Shown in pieces: positions 1 through 8,500 of a stretch of 64,000 nucleotides of DNA. The translations under genes were made by a program, and so were the position numbers. Source of the stretch: CAZYVU01 sp964651435 (lineage in GTDB: Bacteria > Desulfobacterota > Syntrophorhabdia > Syntrophorhabdales > CAYQXL01). How positions within the stretch are numbered: position 1 is the first letter of the stretch; each line of letters starts with the position of its first letter. The DNA lies in contig CAZYVU010000008.1 of assembly GCA_964651435.1 (NCBI GenBank), forward strand, positions 23,398 to 87,397. The letters run 5' to 3'. A model generated the notes under the pieces. It had not been told where the DNA came from, did no database searches, and saw only the letters and a program-made list of their open reading frames with translations.

Positions 1-288
1 GGCGCCTACCACCCTGCCTTCGGGTTTCTCGTGAAGGCCGAGGCGTTCTTCGATGCAGTGGCGGCGGTGGCGGAAAGGAATGGGATGGAAGGCCCGGTGC
101 TGGTGCGCCTCAATGCCCGCGACGTTCCCCACCTTGTGGGCCACCGGAGGCAGAACATAGAGCGCTTTGTCGACCGCGGCCTTGCCGTTTCCTGGGAGCA
201 TTCCGATGAGGCCCCTTCGCATTTTCGTCTTGTCCGGGGTTCATGCGCCTGTGCCGGGACGGTCTTTGATGCCCATGCAACAGGGTAG
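1..288 (+). CDS. 3' end of an unidentified gene (partial)
   Basis: The frame is open from base 1 to a TAG at 286-288 and gives about 95 residues, so the gene begins before the window. I do not recognise it with confidence. The last 50 residues alternate predicted strands and helices (VLVRLN, then a helix with RRQN, ending in a strand with FRL), which weakly recalls the C-terminal part of RNase E/G proteins. There is no membrane segment or signal peptide. It converges on the LPS kinase gene, whose stop lies 5 bases away, so it is not part of the minus-strand LPS operon. Confidence 0.5.
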   Translation, partial: GAYHPAFGFLVKAEAFFDAVAAVAERNGMEGPVLVRLNARDVPHLVGHRRQNIERFVDRGLAVSWEHSDEAPSHFRLVRGSCACAGTVFDAHATG

Positions 289-293
289 CAGGC

Positions 294-1691
294 CTACCAG
301 TCTTCCACCCTAAGGCCGGAAAGGCCCTCATAAACGATGTCGCTTGCCAAAGACCGGCGGCGCACCTCATCCAGTACACGCCTTTTATATTGTCTGTCGC
401 CGTTGAGCAGCAGGGCGAGGAATCTGATCCTGTCTCGATCGGCCACGGCACGGGGGATGGTTGTGTTGAGCTGCACCATGAGGCGCACATAGTAGGCCTC
501 GTCGGCTTCGGCAAAAAGGATGTCCTCCACGTCAAGGAGCCGGTAGCCGCCGGCTGCAACGACGAAGATGTTGCAGGCCTTCATATCGCGATGTATGACG
601 CGCCTGGCAAGAAGCGTCCGGAGGAACAGGGCCAGGCTCTGCAGAAAGAGACGCCGCTCGCGGCCCCCCATTTCCTTGTACCGGCCGTCCAAAAACCGGT
701 CGAGCTCTTCTCCGGCGCCCCCTAAGTCCTCCATGGCGATGAACCCCCGCGAACCCATGGCCGCCTTCTTCATCCAGTATGCCCGAGGGGTCACCGAAAG
801 CCCCATGTAGTGCAGGATCACGTGGGCTCTCCAGGCCCGCAGAAGGCGTCTTCTGGAGCTGTATGTCTTGGCCACATAGGTTCCGAACCGCTCCACAACG
901 ACCTTTCGGTCCTTCTTGAGGATCGTGCCCGGGGTGGGGGTCTCGGCGGGGCTCTCGTCGCCCAGGCAGACGTAGGCGCCCCGGACCGAGATTTCAGACG
1001 TTGCCGCAAGGGCCCTTTTCGCCTTGCTTGCGACCCACCGCTCCTCCATTTCTGTAATCCGGTTCTCTAAATCCCTGCGCAACCTCTGGGAGCCGTATGC
1101 CTCAAAGAACCCCTCCTTTTCGGCATCGGTCATCGTCCGGTAGTGCATGGCAAGGGCGTGTGAGAGATTGGATAACTCGTCGCCCTCGTTAAACTTCCTT
1201 TCTATCCGCGCTGAATGAAGGTCTATAAGATACAACCCGTCATGGGCCAAAAGGATGTTGTCCAGATGCAGGTCGTTGTGCCGCACCCCGGCTTCCTTCA
1301 GGAGATTGAGAAAACGGGCCAGCGCTTGAAAGAGCGCAGGCCGCCGCTCTTCGTCGTTCAGGGCTTCAAGGAGCGACTGGCCGTCGAGGTGTCTCTGCAC
1401 CACGAAGGAGTGCCTTTTCGCGATACCGTAACCGAGCGGCTCCGGCGTTGGTACTCCGCGTTGAATGAGGCGCCGGCCCAGGTCGAATTCCGCCTTGCCC
1501 CGCGGTGCCAGGCGCTGCCGGATCATGCCCTCCAGGCCCCGTTCCCGAAAGGCCTTGACAAACAGCTTCTCACCGTCGGCGCAGACCGTCGCGTAGCCCC
1601 GCCTGCCGCTTTCGCCCGGACGAAGGGGCGCCAGGGCCTGACCGACGGCCCCGTCAGCGAGGACCCATCGTATGCGGTCGTCTCCACTCAT
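294..1691 (-). CDS. Tandem two-domain LPS-core-type (Kdo/WaaP-like) kinase
   Basis: A 465-residue cytosolic protein with two kinase-like halves. The N-terminal half has a candidate ATP lysine at K46, a catalytic loop HNDLHLDN (residues 138-145) and a metal-binding LIDLHSAR (D157). The C-terminal half has K275, a catalytic loop HRDMKACN (367-374) and LLDVED (D387). Both loops keep the H-x-D-x4-N pattern of the WaaP/KdkA/RIO kinase group. Single-domain relatives of about 230-280 residues phosphorylate Kdo or heptose in LPS inner core, so this one may add two phosphates or have a regulatory half. It is last in the LPS operon; its ATG overlaps the upstream stop by 4 bases. Family assignment is sound; the substrate is inferred from context. 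Confidence 0.8.
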   Translation of the reverse strand: MSGDDRIRWVLADGAVGQALAPLRPGESGRRGYATVCADGEKLFVKAFRERGLEGMIRQRLAPRGKAEFDLGRRLIQRGVPTPEPLGYGIAKRHSFVVQRHLDGQSLLEALNDEERRPALFQALARFLNLLKEAGVRHNDLHLDNILLAHDGLYLIDLHSARIERKFNEGDELSNLSHALAMHYRTMTDAEKEGFFEAYGSQRLRRDLENRITEMEERWVASKAKRALAATSEISVRGAYVCLGDESPAETPTPGTILKKDRKVVVERFGTYVAKTYSSRRRLLRAWRAHVILHYMGLSVTPRAYWMKKAAMGSRGFIAMEDLGGAGEELDRFLDGRYKEMGGRERRLFLQSLALFLRTLLARRVIHRDMKACNIFVVAAGGYRLLDVEDILFAEADEAYYVRLMVQLNTTIPRAVADRDRIRFLALLLNGDRQYKRRVLDEVRRRSLASDIVYEGLSGLRVEDW

Positions 1692-2647
1692 GACAGGCCA
1701 TCAATAATTGCGGCCACGCGGGGGCCCCAGTGGTGCAGGGAGTACCGTTCCTCAACGGTCCGCCGCGCTGCCTGGCCCATGGATCTTCTCAAAACCGGGT
1801 CGGCGGCAAGCCTCGCGATCTTATCTGACCAATCGCCGATGTCTCCGCAGAAAAAACCGTTCTCTCCCTCCTCGATGATCTCGTGCGCCACCCCCACGGG
1901 GCTTGCGAGGGGAGGGACGGCCGATGCCATATACTGGATAAGCTTGAGGCCGCATTTTCCCTGGGACCAGAGGTCGTTGTCAAGCGGCATGATCCCGACG
2001 TCGAAGCCGGCGAGCAATATTTTCTCCCCGTCGCTTGTCCAAGGCGCGAAGAGGACCTGCGGCGCGGTGATGGCGGGGGGCCTGTCGGCCACCACCTTGA
2101 AGAGGACGTCCCCCACGGGCCCCGACTCGAGCAGTGATTCCAGGAGGGGCTCTACATATTTCAGCGTTGAGGAGCTCCCGATCCACCCAACCACCGGTCC
2201 CTGCTCGCTTCCCCCCGGGGTCTTGACAAGGTACTCATGAGGATCGACGACGGTTGGCACGTAGAAGACACCGTCCTTCCTGTACCGCTCAGCCTCTGTA
2301 CAGAGGAACTTGTTGCCGCCGAAGACGGCGTTGGCCCTGGAAACCATGGCCGCAAATTTATTCCGTCTCGTTGGGCTCTCTCCCTTTGTGCCGAACATGA
2401 CGGCATCGTCGAAATCGTAGACGATCCTTCGTGCCGCCGCCCGAACCAGCTTGAGCTTCAGCGGATCGAAGAGCAGCCGCTGGATGTAGACGACGTCGGC
2501 CCTGCGCATGGCGGTCAGGATGGCCACAAAGCTCACGTCAGTAGTAAGGAGCGTTACGTCAAAACCGAGTTTCTCGATATAGGGGAAGTACTGCTGGATC
2601 CGATAGCCCTGGGGATTCTTGTGGGTCAGGAAGAGGACGCTCTTCAA
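1688..2647 (-). CDS. GT4-type glycosyltransferase
   Basis: A 319-residue glycosyltransferase of the GT-B fold. The C-terminal donor-nucleotide domain is clear: a VGWIGSSSTLKY strand near residue 155, a GIMPL motif, then GKCGLKLIQYMASAVPPLASPVGVA and EEGENGFF, the usual E-x7-E-like region of family 4 enzymes. The start is a TTG at 2647-2645 with GAAGGAG about six bases upstream, directly after the TGA of the preceding gene. It is close in length and motif order to its upstream neighbour (2648-3631), so the pair probably arose by duplication. Its likely role is adding one sugar to LPS outer core or O-chain; donor and acceptor cannot be read from the sequence. Confidence 0.85.
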   Translation of the reverse strand: MKSVLFLTHKNPQGYRIQQYFPYIEKLGFDVTLLTTDVSFVAILTAMRRADVVYIQRLLFDPLKLKLVRAAARRIVYDFDDAVMFGTKGESPTRRNKFAAMVSRANAVFGGNKFLCTEAERYRKDGVFYVPTVVDPHEYLVKTPGGSEQGPVVGWIGSSSTLKYVEPLLESLLESGPVGDVLFKVVADRPPAITAPQVLFAPWTSDGEKILLAGFDVGIMPLDNDLWSQGKCGLKLIQYMASAVPPLASPVGVAHEIIEEGENGFFCGDIGDWSDKIARLAADPVLRRSMGQAARRTVEERYSLHHWGPRVAAIIDGLS

Positions 2648-3631
2648 TCAAAGCTCCTTCATCCATTGGGCGAGGGAGGGGGCGCAGGCTTGAGCGGTGT
2701 AGCGGTCCAGGATCTTTTGCCGGCCTTTACGGCCCATGCGGGCCCGCATGTCGCCGTCTTCTATGAGCCTTGCGAGCCTGTCAATCCATTCTGCCTCCGT
2801 CCGGGCCCAGAAGCCGTTCACGCCGTCTTCGATGACGTCCCTGTTGATGCCTACAGGCGTGCAGACCACGGGGATCCCCACGCCGCCGTACTGGATGATC
2901 TTAAACCCGCACTTGCCCCGAGACCAGAGGTCGTCAAAAAGGGGCATCACCCCTATGTCCAGCGATTTCAAGTCTTCCACCTCCCGGTCATACCTCCACT
3001 GAACCGGGTTGAGACGAATCTTCACCGTCTCAATAAAGGTGTCGCAGATGATGGTCAGCTCTACGTTGGCATAGCGCGCGCCCAGTGCCTCCCAGACGGG
3101 TCGGTAGCTCTCCATATAGTGAATGCTGCCGTGGTCCCCTATCCAGCCGACGGTGACGGACTGTTTCTTGACACTGTAGTCCTTCTGCGAATAGCGGCTT
3201 CCATCGATGGGCGTAGGGAGCACCCTGACGTTGCCATGGTACTTCCGCGCCTCCTCTTCCAGGAAGGCGTTGCCGGCTATAACGAGATCGGTGAATCGGA
3301 GCATTCTCTTAAAACTCATGACGCGCCGGCGCGAATAGGGATTGGCGGAGAGGGAGTTTTTAAACATGATGGCGTCGTCAAAATCATAGATGATCCTCTT
3401 CCTCGTGGCCCTGAGTGCCATGAGGGCGTAGAGGGGCAGCCTCGTCCGCTGCACGAAAATTGCATCGGCTCCCTGCAGAGAGCCGCACAGACTCACCCAC
3501 CGGGCCGGTGAGCGCGGTACGCTCTGCACGTCCGTTGTTATTCCTGCCCCTTCAAGAAAAGGGAGGTATTGCAGCACGCGGTACCTGCTTGCGGCCACGT
3601 GGGGCCCCTGAATGAGGAAGAGGGCCTTCAC
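2648..3631 (-). CDS. GT4-type glycosyltransferase (paralogue of downstream gene)
   Basis: A 327-residue GT-B glycosyltransferase. It shares with the next gene the N-terminal pattern YRVLQYLPFLE, the Asp-rich IYDFDDAIMF near residue 90, the mid-protein VGWIGDHGSIHY, and GVMPLFDDLWSRGKCGFKIIQYG in the donor domain. The start is GTG at 3631, overlapping the upstream TGA by 4 bases (GTGA). The extra YDFDDA motif in both paralogues is typical of a subgroup of GT4 enzymes found in O-antigen and exopolysaccharide clusters. A role in LPS or surface glycan assembly is inferred from position. Confidence 0.85.
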   Translation of the reverse strand: MKALFLIQGPHVAASRYRVLQYLPFLEGAGITTDVQSVPRSPARWVSLCGSLQGADAIFVQRTRLPLYALMALRATRKRIIYDFDDAIMFKNSLSANPYSRRRVMSFKRMLRFTDLVIAGNAFLEEEARKYHGNVRVLPTPIDGSRYSQKDYSVKKQSVTVGWIGDHGSIHYMESYRPVWEALGARYANVELTIICDTFIETVKIRLNPVQWRYDREVEDLKSLDIGVMPLFDDLWSRGKCGFKIIQYGGVGIPVVCTPVGINRDVIEDGVNGFWARTEAEWIDRLARLIEDGDMRARMGRKGRQKILDRYTAQACAPSLAQWMKEL

Positions 3632-4263
3632 CTTTTCTCGGCCACGACGAATATGGAATTGGCGTAATCTATGGAGAGGAGGCGGAAGAGCCAGCCGAGC
3701 ATGTAGACCTTGAGGATGTAGCGATGGAAGGCATCGTTAAAGGAGCGGTAGACCTTTGTAACCTCAAAGCCCGCCATCCCCGTAATGCCGCAGAGTTCGT
3801 CGTAGGAGTAAAAGGTTCTGTGCGTTGCATCGCGGAAGTATCGCGAAGGGTTGAAGATATTGGGCGTCGAGAGGATGATGAGGCCCCCTTTTGCCGTCAG
3901 CTCGAAGAGTCTCTTCAGGAGACCGAAGCCGTCGTCAAGGCTGAGGTGCTCAATAACCTCAAAGCAGATTATGGCATCGAAATCCTCCGCAATGTCCTGG
4001 AGGTCGTAGAAGTCGTGCTTCATGCTTCTGTCGATATCCATGCTCTTGTAGCTGACCGTGAGGCCGAGTGAAGCGATCTCGTCCTTCATGCCCCGTGCCC
4101 CCGCACCCACGTCGAGTATCCGGATGCCGTCTCTTAGGGTGTCCCGAAGGAGGGGTGCCCTTTTTTTGATACGGGGAACATCCCAGATCTCTCTATAGCG
4201 TTTGTGGATCCTGTCCCTAAAGGTAAAAACCCGGGACCAGTCAAGGGGAGCCCTATCTGCCAC
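3628..4263 (-). CDS. Class I SAM-dependent methyltransferase
   Basis: A 211-residue methyltransferase. The SAM-binding motif I is ILDVGAGARG near residue 50, an acidic residue follows the second strand (SMDID), and the post-II region has FDAIICFEVIEHL, typical of the Methyltransf_11/23 type. The C-terminal part is hydrophobic (YMLGWLFRLLSI) and may touch the membrane. The GTG start at 4263 lies inside the preceding gene (11-base overlap), so translation is probably coupled. Within an LPS cluster such enzymes O- or N-methylate sugars or cap chains; the acceptor is not known. Confidence 0.82.
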   Translation of the reverse strand: MADRAPLDWSRVFTFRDRIHKRYREIWDVPRIKKRAPLLRDTLRDGIRILDVGAGARGMKDEIASLGLTVSYKSMDIDRSMKHDFYDLQDIAEDFDAIICFEVIEHLSLDDGFGLLKRLFELTAKGGLIILSTPNIFNPSRYFRDATHRTFYSYDELCGITGMAGFEVTKVYRSFNDAFHRYILKVYMLGWLFRLLSIDYANSIFVVAEKR

Positions 4264-5371
4264 CGTGTACCTCGAAAAGAATTTCCTCTATTCTATCAGC
4301 ATTTTCCTTCATAGTGTATCCCTCGATGATGCGGCGCCCCTCTAAGCCCATGGACGTCTTAATACCTGTCTCAAAAAGGCTGACTATGGCCGATTCCAGC
4401 GCCGGGGTATAGTCGGGATCGTCGAGAACGAAGCCCGCGGCCGGAGAGATGAGGGCCGACGAGCCGTTCCACCTCGTTGAGATGACCGGCAGGCCGGAGG
4501 CCATCCCCTCCATGGTGGTCAGCGAGCAGGCATCGTAATAGGTCGGGTGGGCCAGGACGTCTGCCTCCCGGTAGATGACCTCGGGGGTCCGCGTCTCGCC
4601 GAGGAAAACCACCTTATCCGCGAGTCCCGACCTATCGATGAGCGCTCGGTATGAGTCCTGTTTGCCCCGTCCCATGACGGTGAGGCGGAAATCGCCGCCG
4701 GTGCGGACGATCGAAGCAAGGGCCTTCAGAAGGGGGAGAAGGCCCTTCAAGCGAAAATTGGCCGCCGAGAAAAGGATCTGCAGCGGGCCTTCGCGGTGCC
4801 TCTCGGCGCTCGGCCTGAACCGCACTGTGTCAACGCCGTTGTAGACAACATCGACCTTCTGGCCCGTAAGCCCGAAGTATTCTATTAGCTGCGCCTTGAT
4901 CATGTCCGAAATGGCCACGATGCGGGGCTGCGCAGCAGACCTCAGGGGGTATTCGGCGATGGCCTGCTGCAGCCTTTGGTGGAGGCTTGCCTTGAGCAGA
5001 AGGGCCTTGTAGGTGCGCTGCCGTCGGTCAGGATAGCTCGCCAGCTCCCGTCCCATCCAAACGTTTTGGACGCCGCCGTGGCTTTGATAGACGTGCGCCT
5101 CCAGGGTGTTGCCGAACCCGAGCATGCTGTCGATTCTGAGGGAGCGCCACCGGGCCCGGTGGGCGAGGGCAAAGGAGAGCGTACGAAGCCATTTCGGGTA
5201 GGCCGCCGTTTTCAGGCGGATGAGCTCTATACCCGGAACGTCGACACCCTCGCTGCAAAAAACGCAGACCTGGTGACGCTTGGCGAGAAGGCGGCAGGCG
5301 AGGTCAAAGGCATAGCGCTCGGCGCCGCCTTTGGACGGGTCAAACTTGTATATGGCAAGGCCGATACGCAT
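4253..5371 (-). CDS. GT4 glycosyltransferase, WaaG-like
   Basis: A 372-residue family 4 glycosyltransferase. The N-terminus has the glycine-rich acceptor motif FDPSKGGAERYAFDLA near residues 12-27 as in WaaG-type enzymes, and the C-terminal domain has ILFSAANFRLKG, the PTYYDACSLTTMEGMASGLPVIS region with the E-x7-E motif, and NGSSALI. I prefer the ATG at 5371 over the GTG three bases earlier because GGAGA sits about four bases before the ATG. It overlaps the following methyltransferase by 11 bases. WaaG adds the first outer-core glucose in enteric LPS; a similar place in core synthesis is plausible here, not proven. Confidence 0.85.
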   Translation of the reverse strand: MRIGLAIYKFDPSKGGAERYAFDLACRLLAKRHQVCVFCSEGVDVPGIELIRLKTAAYPKWLRTLSFALAHRARWRSLRIDSMLGFGNTLEAHVYQSHGGVQNVWMGRELASYPDRRQRTYKALLLKASLHQRLQQAIAEYPLRSAAQPRIVAISDMIKAQLIEYFGLTGQKVDVVYNGVDTVRFRPSAERHREGPLQILFSAANFRLKGLLPLLKALASIVRTGGDFRLTVMGRGKQDSYRALIDRSGLADKVVFLGETRTPEVIYREADVLAHPTYYDACSLTTMEGMASGLPVISTRWNGSSALISPAAGFVLDDPDYTPALESAIVSLFETGIKTSMGLEGRRIIEGYTMKENADRIEEILFEVHGGR

Positions 5372-5408
5372 CACGTCTCCGGTGGCGAAGGGGCTCTTTG
5401 GCTGCCCC

Positions 5409-6545
5409 TCAACGCCTCCGTTTTCCCAGCCGAAGGAGCTCTTCGTAAAACTGAACGAGTTTCTCCGCCTGGGCGGCGTAGCTCCATTCGGCCCGGGCCC
5501 TGTGTCTGGCCGATTCGCCCAGGTTTTTGCGTCTCTCCACGCTGCGGACGAGCTCCTCCATCCGTGCCGCGAGCTCCCCGGGGTCCGGTTTGACGACGAA
5601 GCCGGAGCTGCCGTTTTCGACCAGTTCGGGCAGCATGCCCAAATCGGAAACGACGGCCGGTATACCCATGGCCATAACCTCCCGGAGTGCCCTTGCCGTC
5701 CCGTCGCTCCCTGCCCTCATCATGACGAAGATATCAAATGAGGCGATGACGGAGAAATAGTCAGCAGTTCGATAACCTGCGAGGATCACATCGTCCTTGA
5801 GCCCCATCTCCTCCAGTGGCTTGACAATGGTATCCTCGATCTGAGAGGACCGTCCGACGATGATGAGCTTTACGCCCTGACACCGCTGCCGCAGGAGGCC
5901 GAAGGCCTTCAGGATTACGTCGTAGCCCCTGTCTTTTTTCAGCCTTCCGATGACGCCTATGGCCACCTCTTTGCCCTTGAGGCCAAGGGATGGCCGCATA
6001 TCTTCCACGGTGCCCGTAAACGGCTTGACGCCCGGAGGAAGGATGCACGTCCTCTCGCCGGGAAAGGAGAACCTGCGGCCGTCACCCTGAGCAATACGCC
6101 TGCTGTAGGTCACGAGACCGTCGGTGCCGTTGAAGGCCCACTGCATGAAAGCGTCTTTATCCAGGCCGTCGCGCTTGTGATCGGTCCTCACGATGAGGGG
6201 CCTGCCTTGCATGCCTGCCAGGGAGAGGAGTGTGGTGAAGTGATCGTGGGACAGGTTGGCGTGGACGATGTCCACCTTTTCGGCCCGGACGTACCGCCTC
6301 AGCTCTTTGAGGTCCCACCACCAGTCCTTGACGGAAAAGTAGCGGCTCAGCCTGAGCCCCTGAAATGAGGGAATTGCGCGCTCCGTCACCTGCTTTGCCA
6401 CCGTCCTGTCCGGATAGTCCATGGGGGTCCGGCGGAAGGCGATGGTCACGTCGGCGCCCAAGCGGGCAAGGGATTCGCACAGGGAAACAACGGGCTCGGC
6501 GGGGCCCGTCCACTTCCAGTCGCTCAGGAGTTGAAGTATCCTCAT
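5409..6545 (-). CDS. GT4 glycosyltransferase
   Basis: A 378-residue GT-B enzyme. The N-terminus MRILQLLSDWKWTGPAEPV carries the acceptor-side loop; the HANLSHDHFTTLL segment is characteristic of family 4; the donor half has IGVIGRLKKDRGYD, then VMMRAGSDGTARALREVMAMGIPAVVSD and ENGSSGFVV. The ATG overlaps the stop of the upstream aminotransferase by 4 bases (ATGA), and 37 bases separate it from the next gene. Likely part of O-chain or outer-core assembly. Confidence 0.85.
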   Translation of the reverse strand: MRILQLLSDWKWTGPAEPVVSLCESLARLGADVTIAFRRTPMDYPDRTVAKQVTERAIPSFQGLRLSRYFSVKDWWWDLKELRRYVRAEKVDIVHANLSHDHFTTLLSLAGMQGRPLIVRTDHKRDGLDKDAFMQWAFNGTDGLVTYSRRIAQGDGRRFSFPGERTCILPPGVKPFTGTVEDMRPSLGLKGKEVAIGVIGRLKKDRGYDVILKAFGLLRQRCQGVKLIIVGRSSQIEDTIVKPLEEMGLKDDVILAGYRTADYFSVIASFDIFVMMRAGSDGTARALREVMAMGIPAVVSDLGMLPELVENGSSGFVVKPDPGELAARMEELVRSVERRKNLGESARHRARAEWSYAAQAEKLVQFYEELLRLGKRRR

Positions 6546-7651
6546 AGACCGAAGAATTCCTTTGCTGCCTCGCCGATAAAGGCCACCTCATCGCCGTTCA
6601 GGGAGGGGTAGCAGGGAAGCGAAATGACCTCCCGTGCGGCCTTCTCTGCCACAGGAAAGGAGCCCTCCTGCAGACCGAGGTGCCGGTAAGCCCCCTGGAG
6701 GTGGATCGGCGTCGGATAGTTGACGACTGTGCCTATGCCCCTTTGGGCGAGGTGGGCCTGGAAAGGGTTGCGCTCAGGGGCCCTGACCACGTAAAGGTGA
6801 TAGACGTGGCGTGCCCACGGCTGCTCTGTCGGCAGGACGAGCGGCGTGCCGGCAAGGTGTTCCCCGTACCACCGGGCTATCGTCCGCCTCCTTTCGTTCC
6901 ATGCGTCGAGGTAGGCCAGCTTGTGGTGGATCAGGGCCGCCTGCAGCTCGTCAAGGCGCGAGTTGAAGCCCTCCATTTCATGGCTGTGTTTTGCCTCCTG
7001 GCCGAAGATTCTCAGGCGGGAGGCCATGGCAAAGGTGTCGGAACGGGCGGTGACGATAATGCCGCCGTCGCCGTAGCCGCCCAGGTTCTTGGTGGGATAG
7101 AAGCTGAAGGCCGCTGCGTCGCCGAGGCCCCCGACCTTCCTCCCCTGGTACAGGGCACCATGGGCCTGGCAGGCGTCCTCCAGGACCTTAACGCCGTGGT
7201 CCCGGCAGATCCCCAGGATCTCGTCCATGGGGCAGGCGTGGCCGTAAAGGTGGACAGGTATGCAGAGCCTGATATCGGGCTCCCTCCTCAGCGCTTCGGC
7301 CAGGGAGCCGGGGTCCATGCCGTATGTCGCCGGCTCTATGTCGCAGAACCGGGGAACGAGCCCCTGTGTGGTGAGGGCCATGACGGTGGCTATGTAGGTG
7401 TTGGGCGTGGTGATAAATTTGTCGCCCTGTTTAAGCCCCAGAGCGAGGCCCGCTATGCGAATGGCGTCCGTACCGTTGGCCACGCCGACGGCGTGGGGCA
7501 CGCCGACGTAGGCCGCGAAGGCCGCCTCCAACTGTCTCACCCGTGGGCCGAGGATGTACTCACCTGCAGAGAGCACGTCCCTGACGATGGCCATTAGGTC
7601 TTCCTTCATGGCCAGGTGGTCCCGGTCGATGTCAAATGCCTTTATGTTCAC
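6542..7651 (-). CDS. DegT/DnrJ/EryC1-type PLP sugar aminotransferase
   Basis: A 369-residue aminotransferase acting on nucleotide keto-sugars. The PLP lysine is in AAFSFYPTKNLGGYGDGG (near residue 190), preceded by the EDACQAHGA aspartate/histidine motif and GVANGTDAIRIA near residue 60 that binds the PLP phosphate. The start is GTG at 7651 with GGGAGAGGG just upstream. It is one of two DegT enzymes in the operon (the other is 8501-9589); with the FdtA-like ketoisomerase they point to a 3-amino-3,6-dideoxyhexose (Fuc3N or Qui3N type) in the O-chain. The sugar identity is inferred. Confidence 0.88.
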   Translation of the reverse strand: MNIKAFDIDRDHLAMKEDLMAIVRDVLSAGEYILGPRVRQLEAAFAAYVGVPHAVGVANGTDAIRIAGLALGLKQGDKFITTPNTYIATVMALTTQGLVPRFCDIEPATYGMDPGSLAEALRREPDIRLCIPVHLYGHACPMDEILGICRDHGVKVLEDACQAHGALYQGRKVGGLGDAAAFSFYPTKNLGGYGDGGIIVTARSDTFAMASRLRIFGQEAKHSHEMEGFNSRLDELQAALIHHKLAYLDAWNERRRTIARWYGEHLAGTPLVLPTEQPWARHVYHLYVVRAPERNPFQAHLAQRGIGTVVNYPTPIHLQGAYRHLGLQEGSFPVAEKAAREVISLPCYPSLNGDEVAFIGEAAKEFFGL

Positions 7652-7747
7652 ATCCCTCTCCCGTAGGCGGATTTGCTGCTGAAAGCGCCCACATTCTACT
7701 ATATCGGCCCGCTATCTTTCCAGGCTTACCGGCGCGGGGCGTCGGGT

Positions 7748-8497
7748 TTAACCATTCGGTTTCCTCGCAACGATGATGAGCGTGTTGCCGCCTTCGAGAA
7801 CGACGGGACCGTTCGTCTCGTCAAGCCAGTAGCGCCTGCGGTCCTTCGAGGAGCGCAAGCAGTTTGCCAGGCGGATGAGGCCGGTGAGGGGCTTGAGCCA
7901 TCGTTGCCTGGGCTTCGGCCGGTCCATGGCCACGGACTCGATAACCATACCGGCCTGCTCGATGGCGAATCTCACGAGGGTATAACCGATGGGGCTCAGG
8001 TGGAGCCCGTATTTCCGCCTGGCTGCGTCTGGGCCCAGGTCCCGGTACGAAACGGGCTTCGTAAAGAAACCCGTGACGAGGAACTTAAGCCGCCGCTCGA
8101 TGTTGAGGTAGTTGGGGGTGCTGAGAACGAGGGCGCCGCCGGGCTTTAACACCCGGCCCACCTCCCTCAGGGCATTGTAGGGGTTTTCCGTGTGCTCGAG
8201 CCCTTCCAGGAAGGAGACATAGTCAAACCGGTTGTCGGCGAAGGGAAGCCGGCCGTTAAGGTCCCCCTTTTCTGCTGTCAGTCCCTCAACGCGGAACTGG
8301 GAGGGGTCGATGTCGCAGCAGGTGACGGCAAAGCCCATCCGTTGGAGCTCTCGGGCAAGGGCACCCATGCCCGTCGGTACGTCAAGAATCGTTCCCCGCG
8401 GCTGGGCGGCCAGGTAGGCAAGTGCCTTCTCGTGGACGCCCTCCCGGGCTAACGGTGCAACATCCGTTGATGTGCGCGTGCGGTCAACCTTCGTCAT
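7748..8497 (-). CDS. Class I SAM-dependent methyltransferase
   Basis: A 249-residue protein with motif I ILDVPTGMGALARELQR (about residues 37-53), the acidic CDIDPSQF, and the FDYVSFLEGLEHTENP plus VLKPGGALVLSTPN block of Methyltransf_11 proteins. The ATG at 8497 follows the TGA of the upstream DegT gene by three bases. A 96-base gap separates its end from the next aminotransferase, the largest gap in this half of the operon. It probably methylates a sugar or lipid intermediate of the surface glycan. Confidence 0.82.
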   Translation of the reverse strand: MTKVDRTRTSTDVAPLAREGVHEKALAYLAAQPRGTILDVPTGMGALARELQRMGFAVTCCDIDPSQFRVEGLTAEKGDLNGRLPFADNRFDYVSFLEGLEHTENPYNALREVGRVLKPGGALVLSTPNYLNIERRLKFLVTGFFTKPVSYRDLGPDAARRKYGLHLSPIGYTLVRFAIEQAGMVIESVAMDRPKPRQRWLKPLTGLIRLANCLRSSKDRRRYWLDETNGPVVLEGGNTLIIVARKPNG

Positions 8498-8500
8498 CGC

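Noticed and set aside
2237..3511. 424-codon plus-strand open frame antisense to two glycosyltransferase genes
   Set aside because: The product has no recognisable domain, while the minus strand encodes two clear GT4 enzymes in a continuous operon; the frame is a by-product of high GC.
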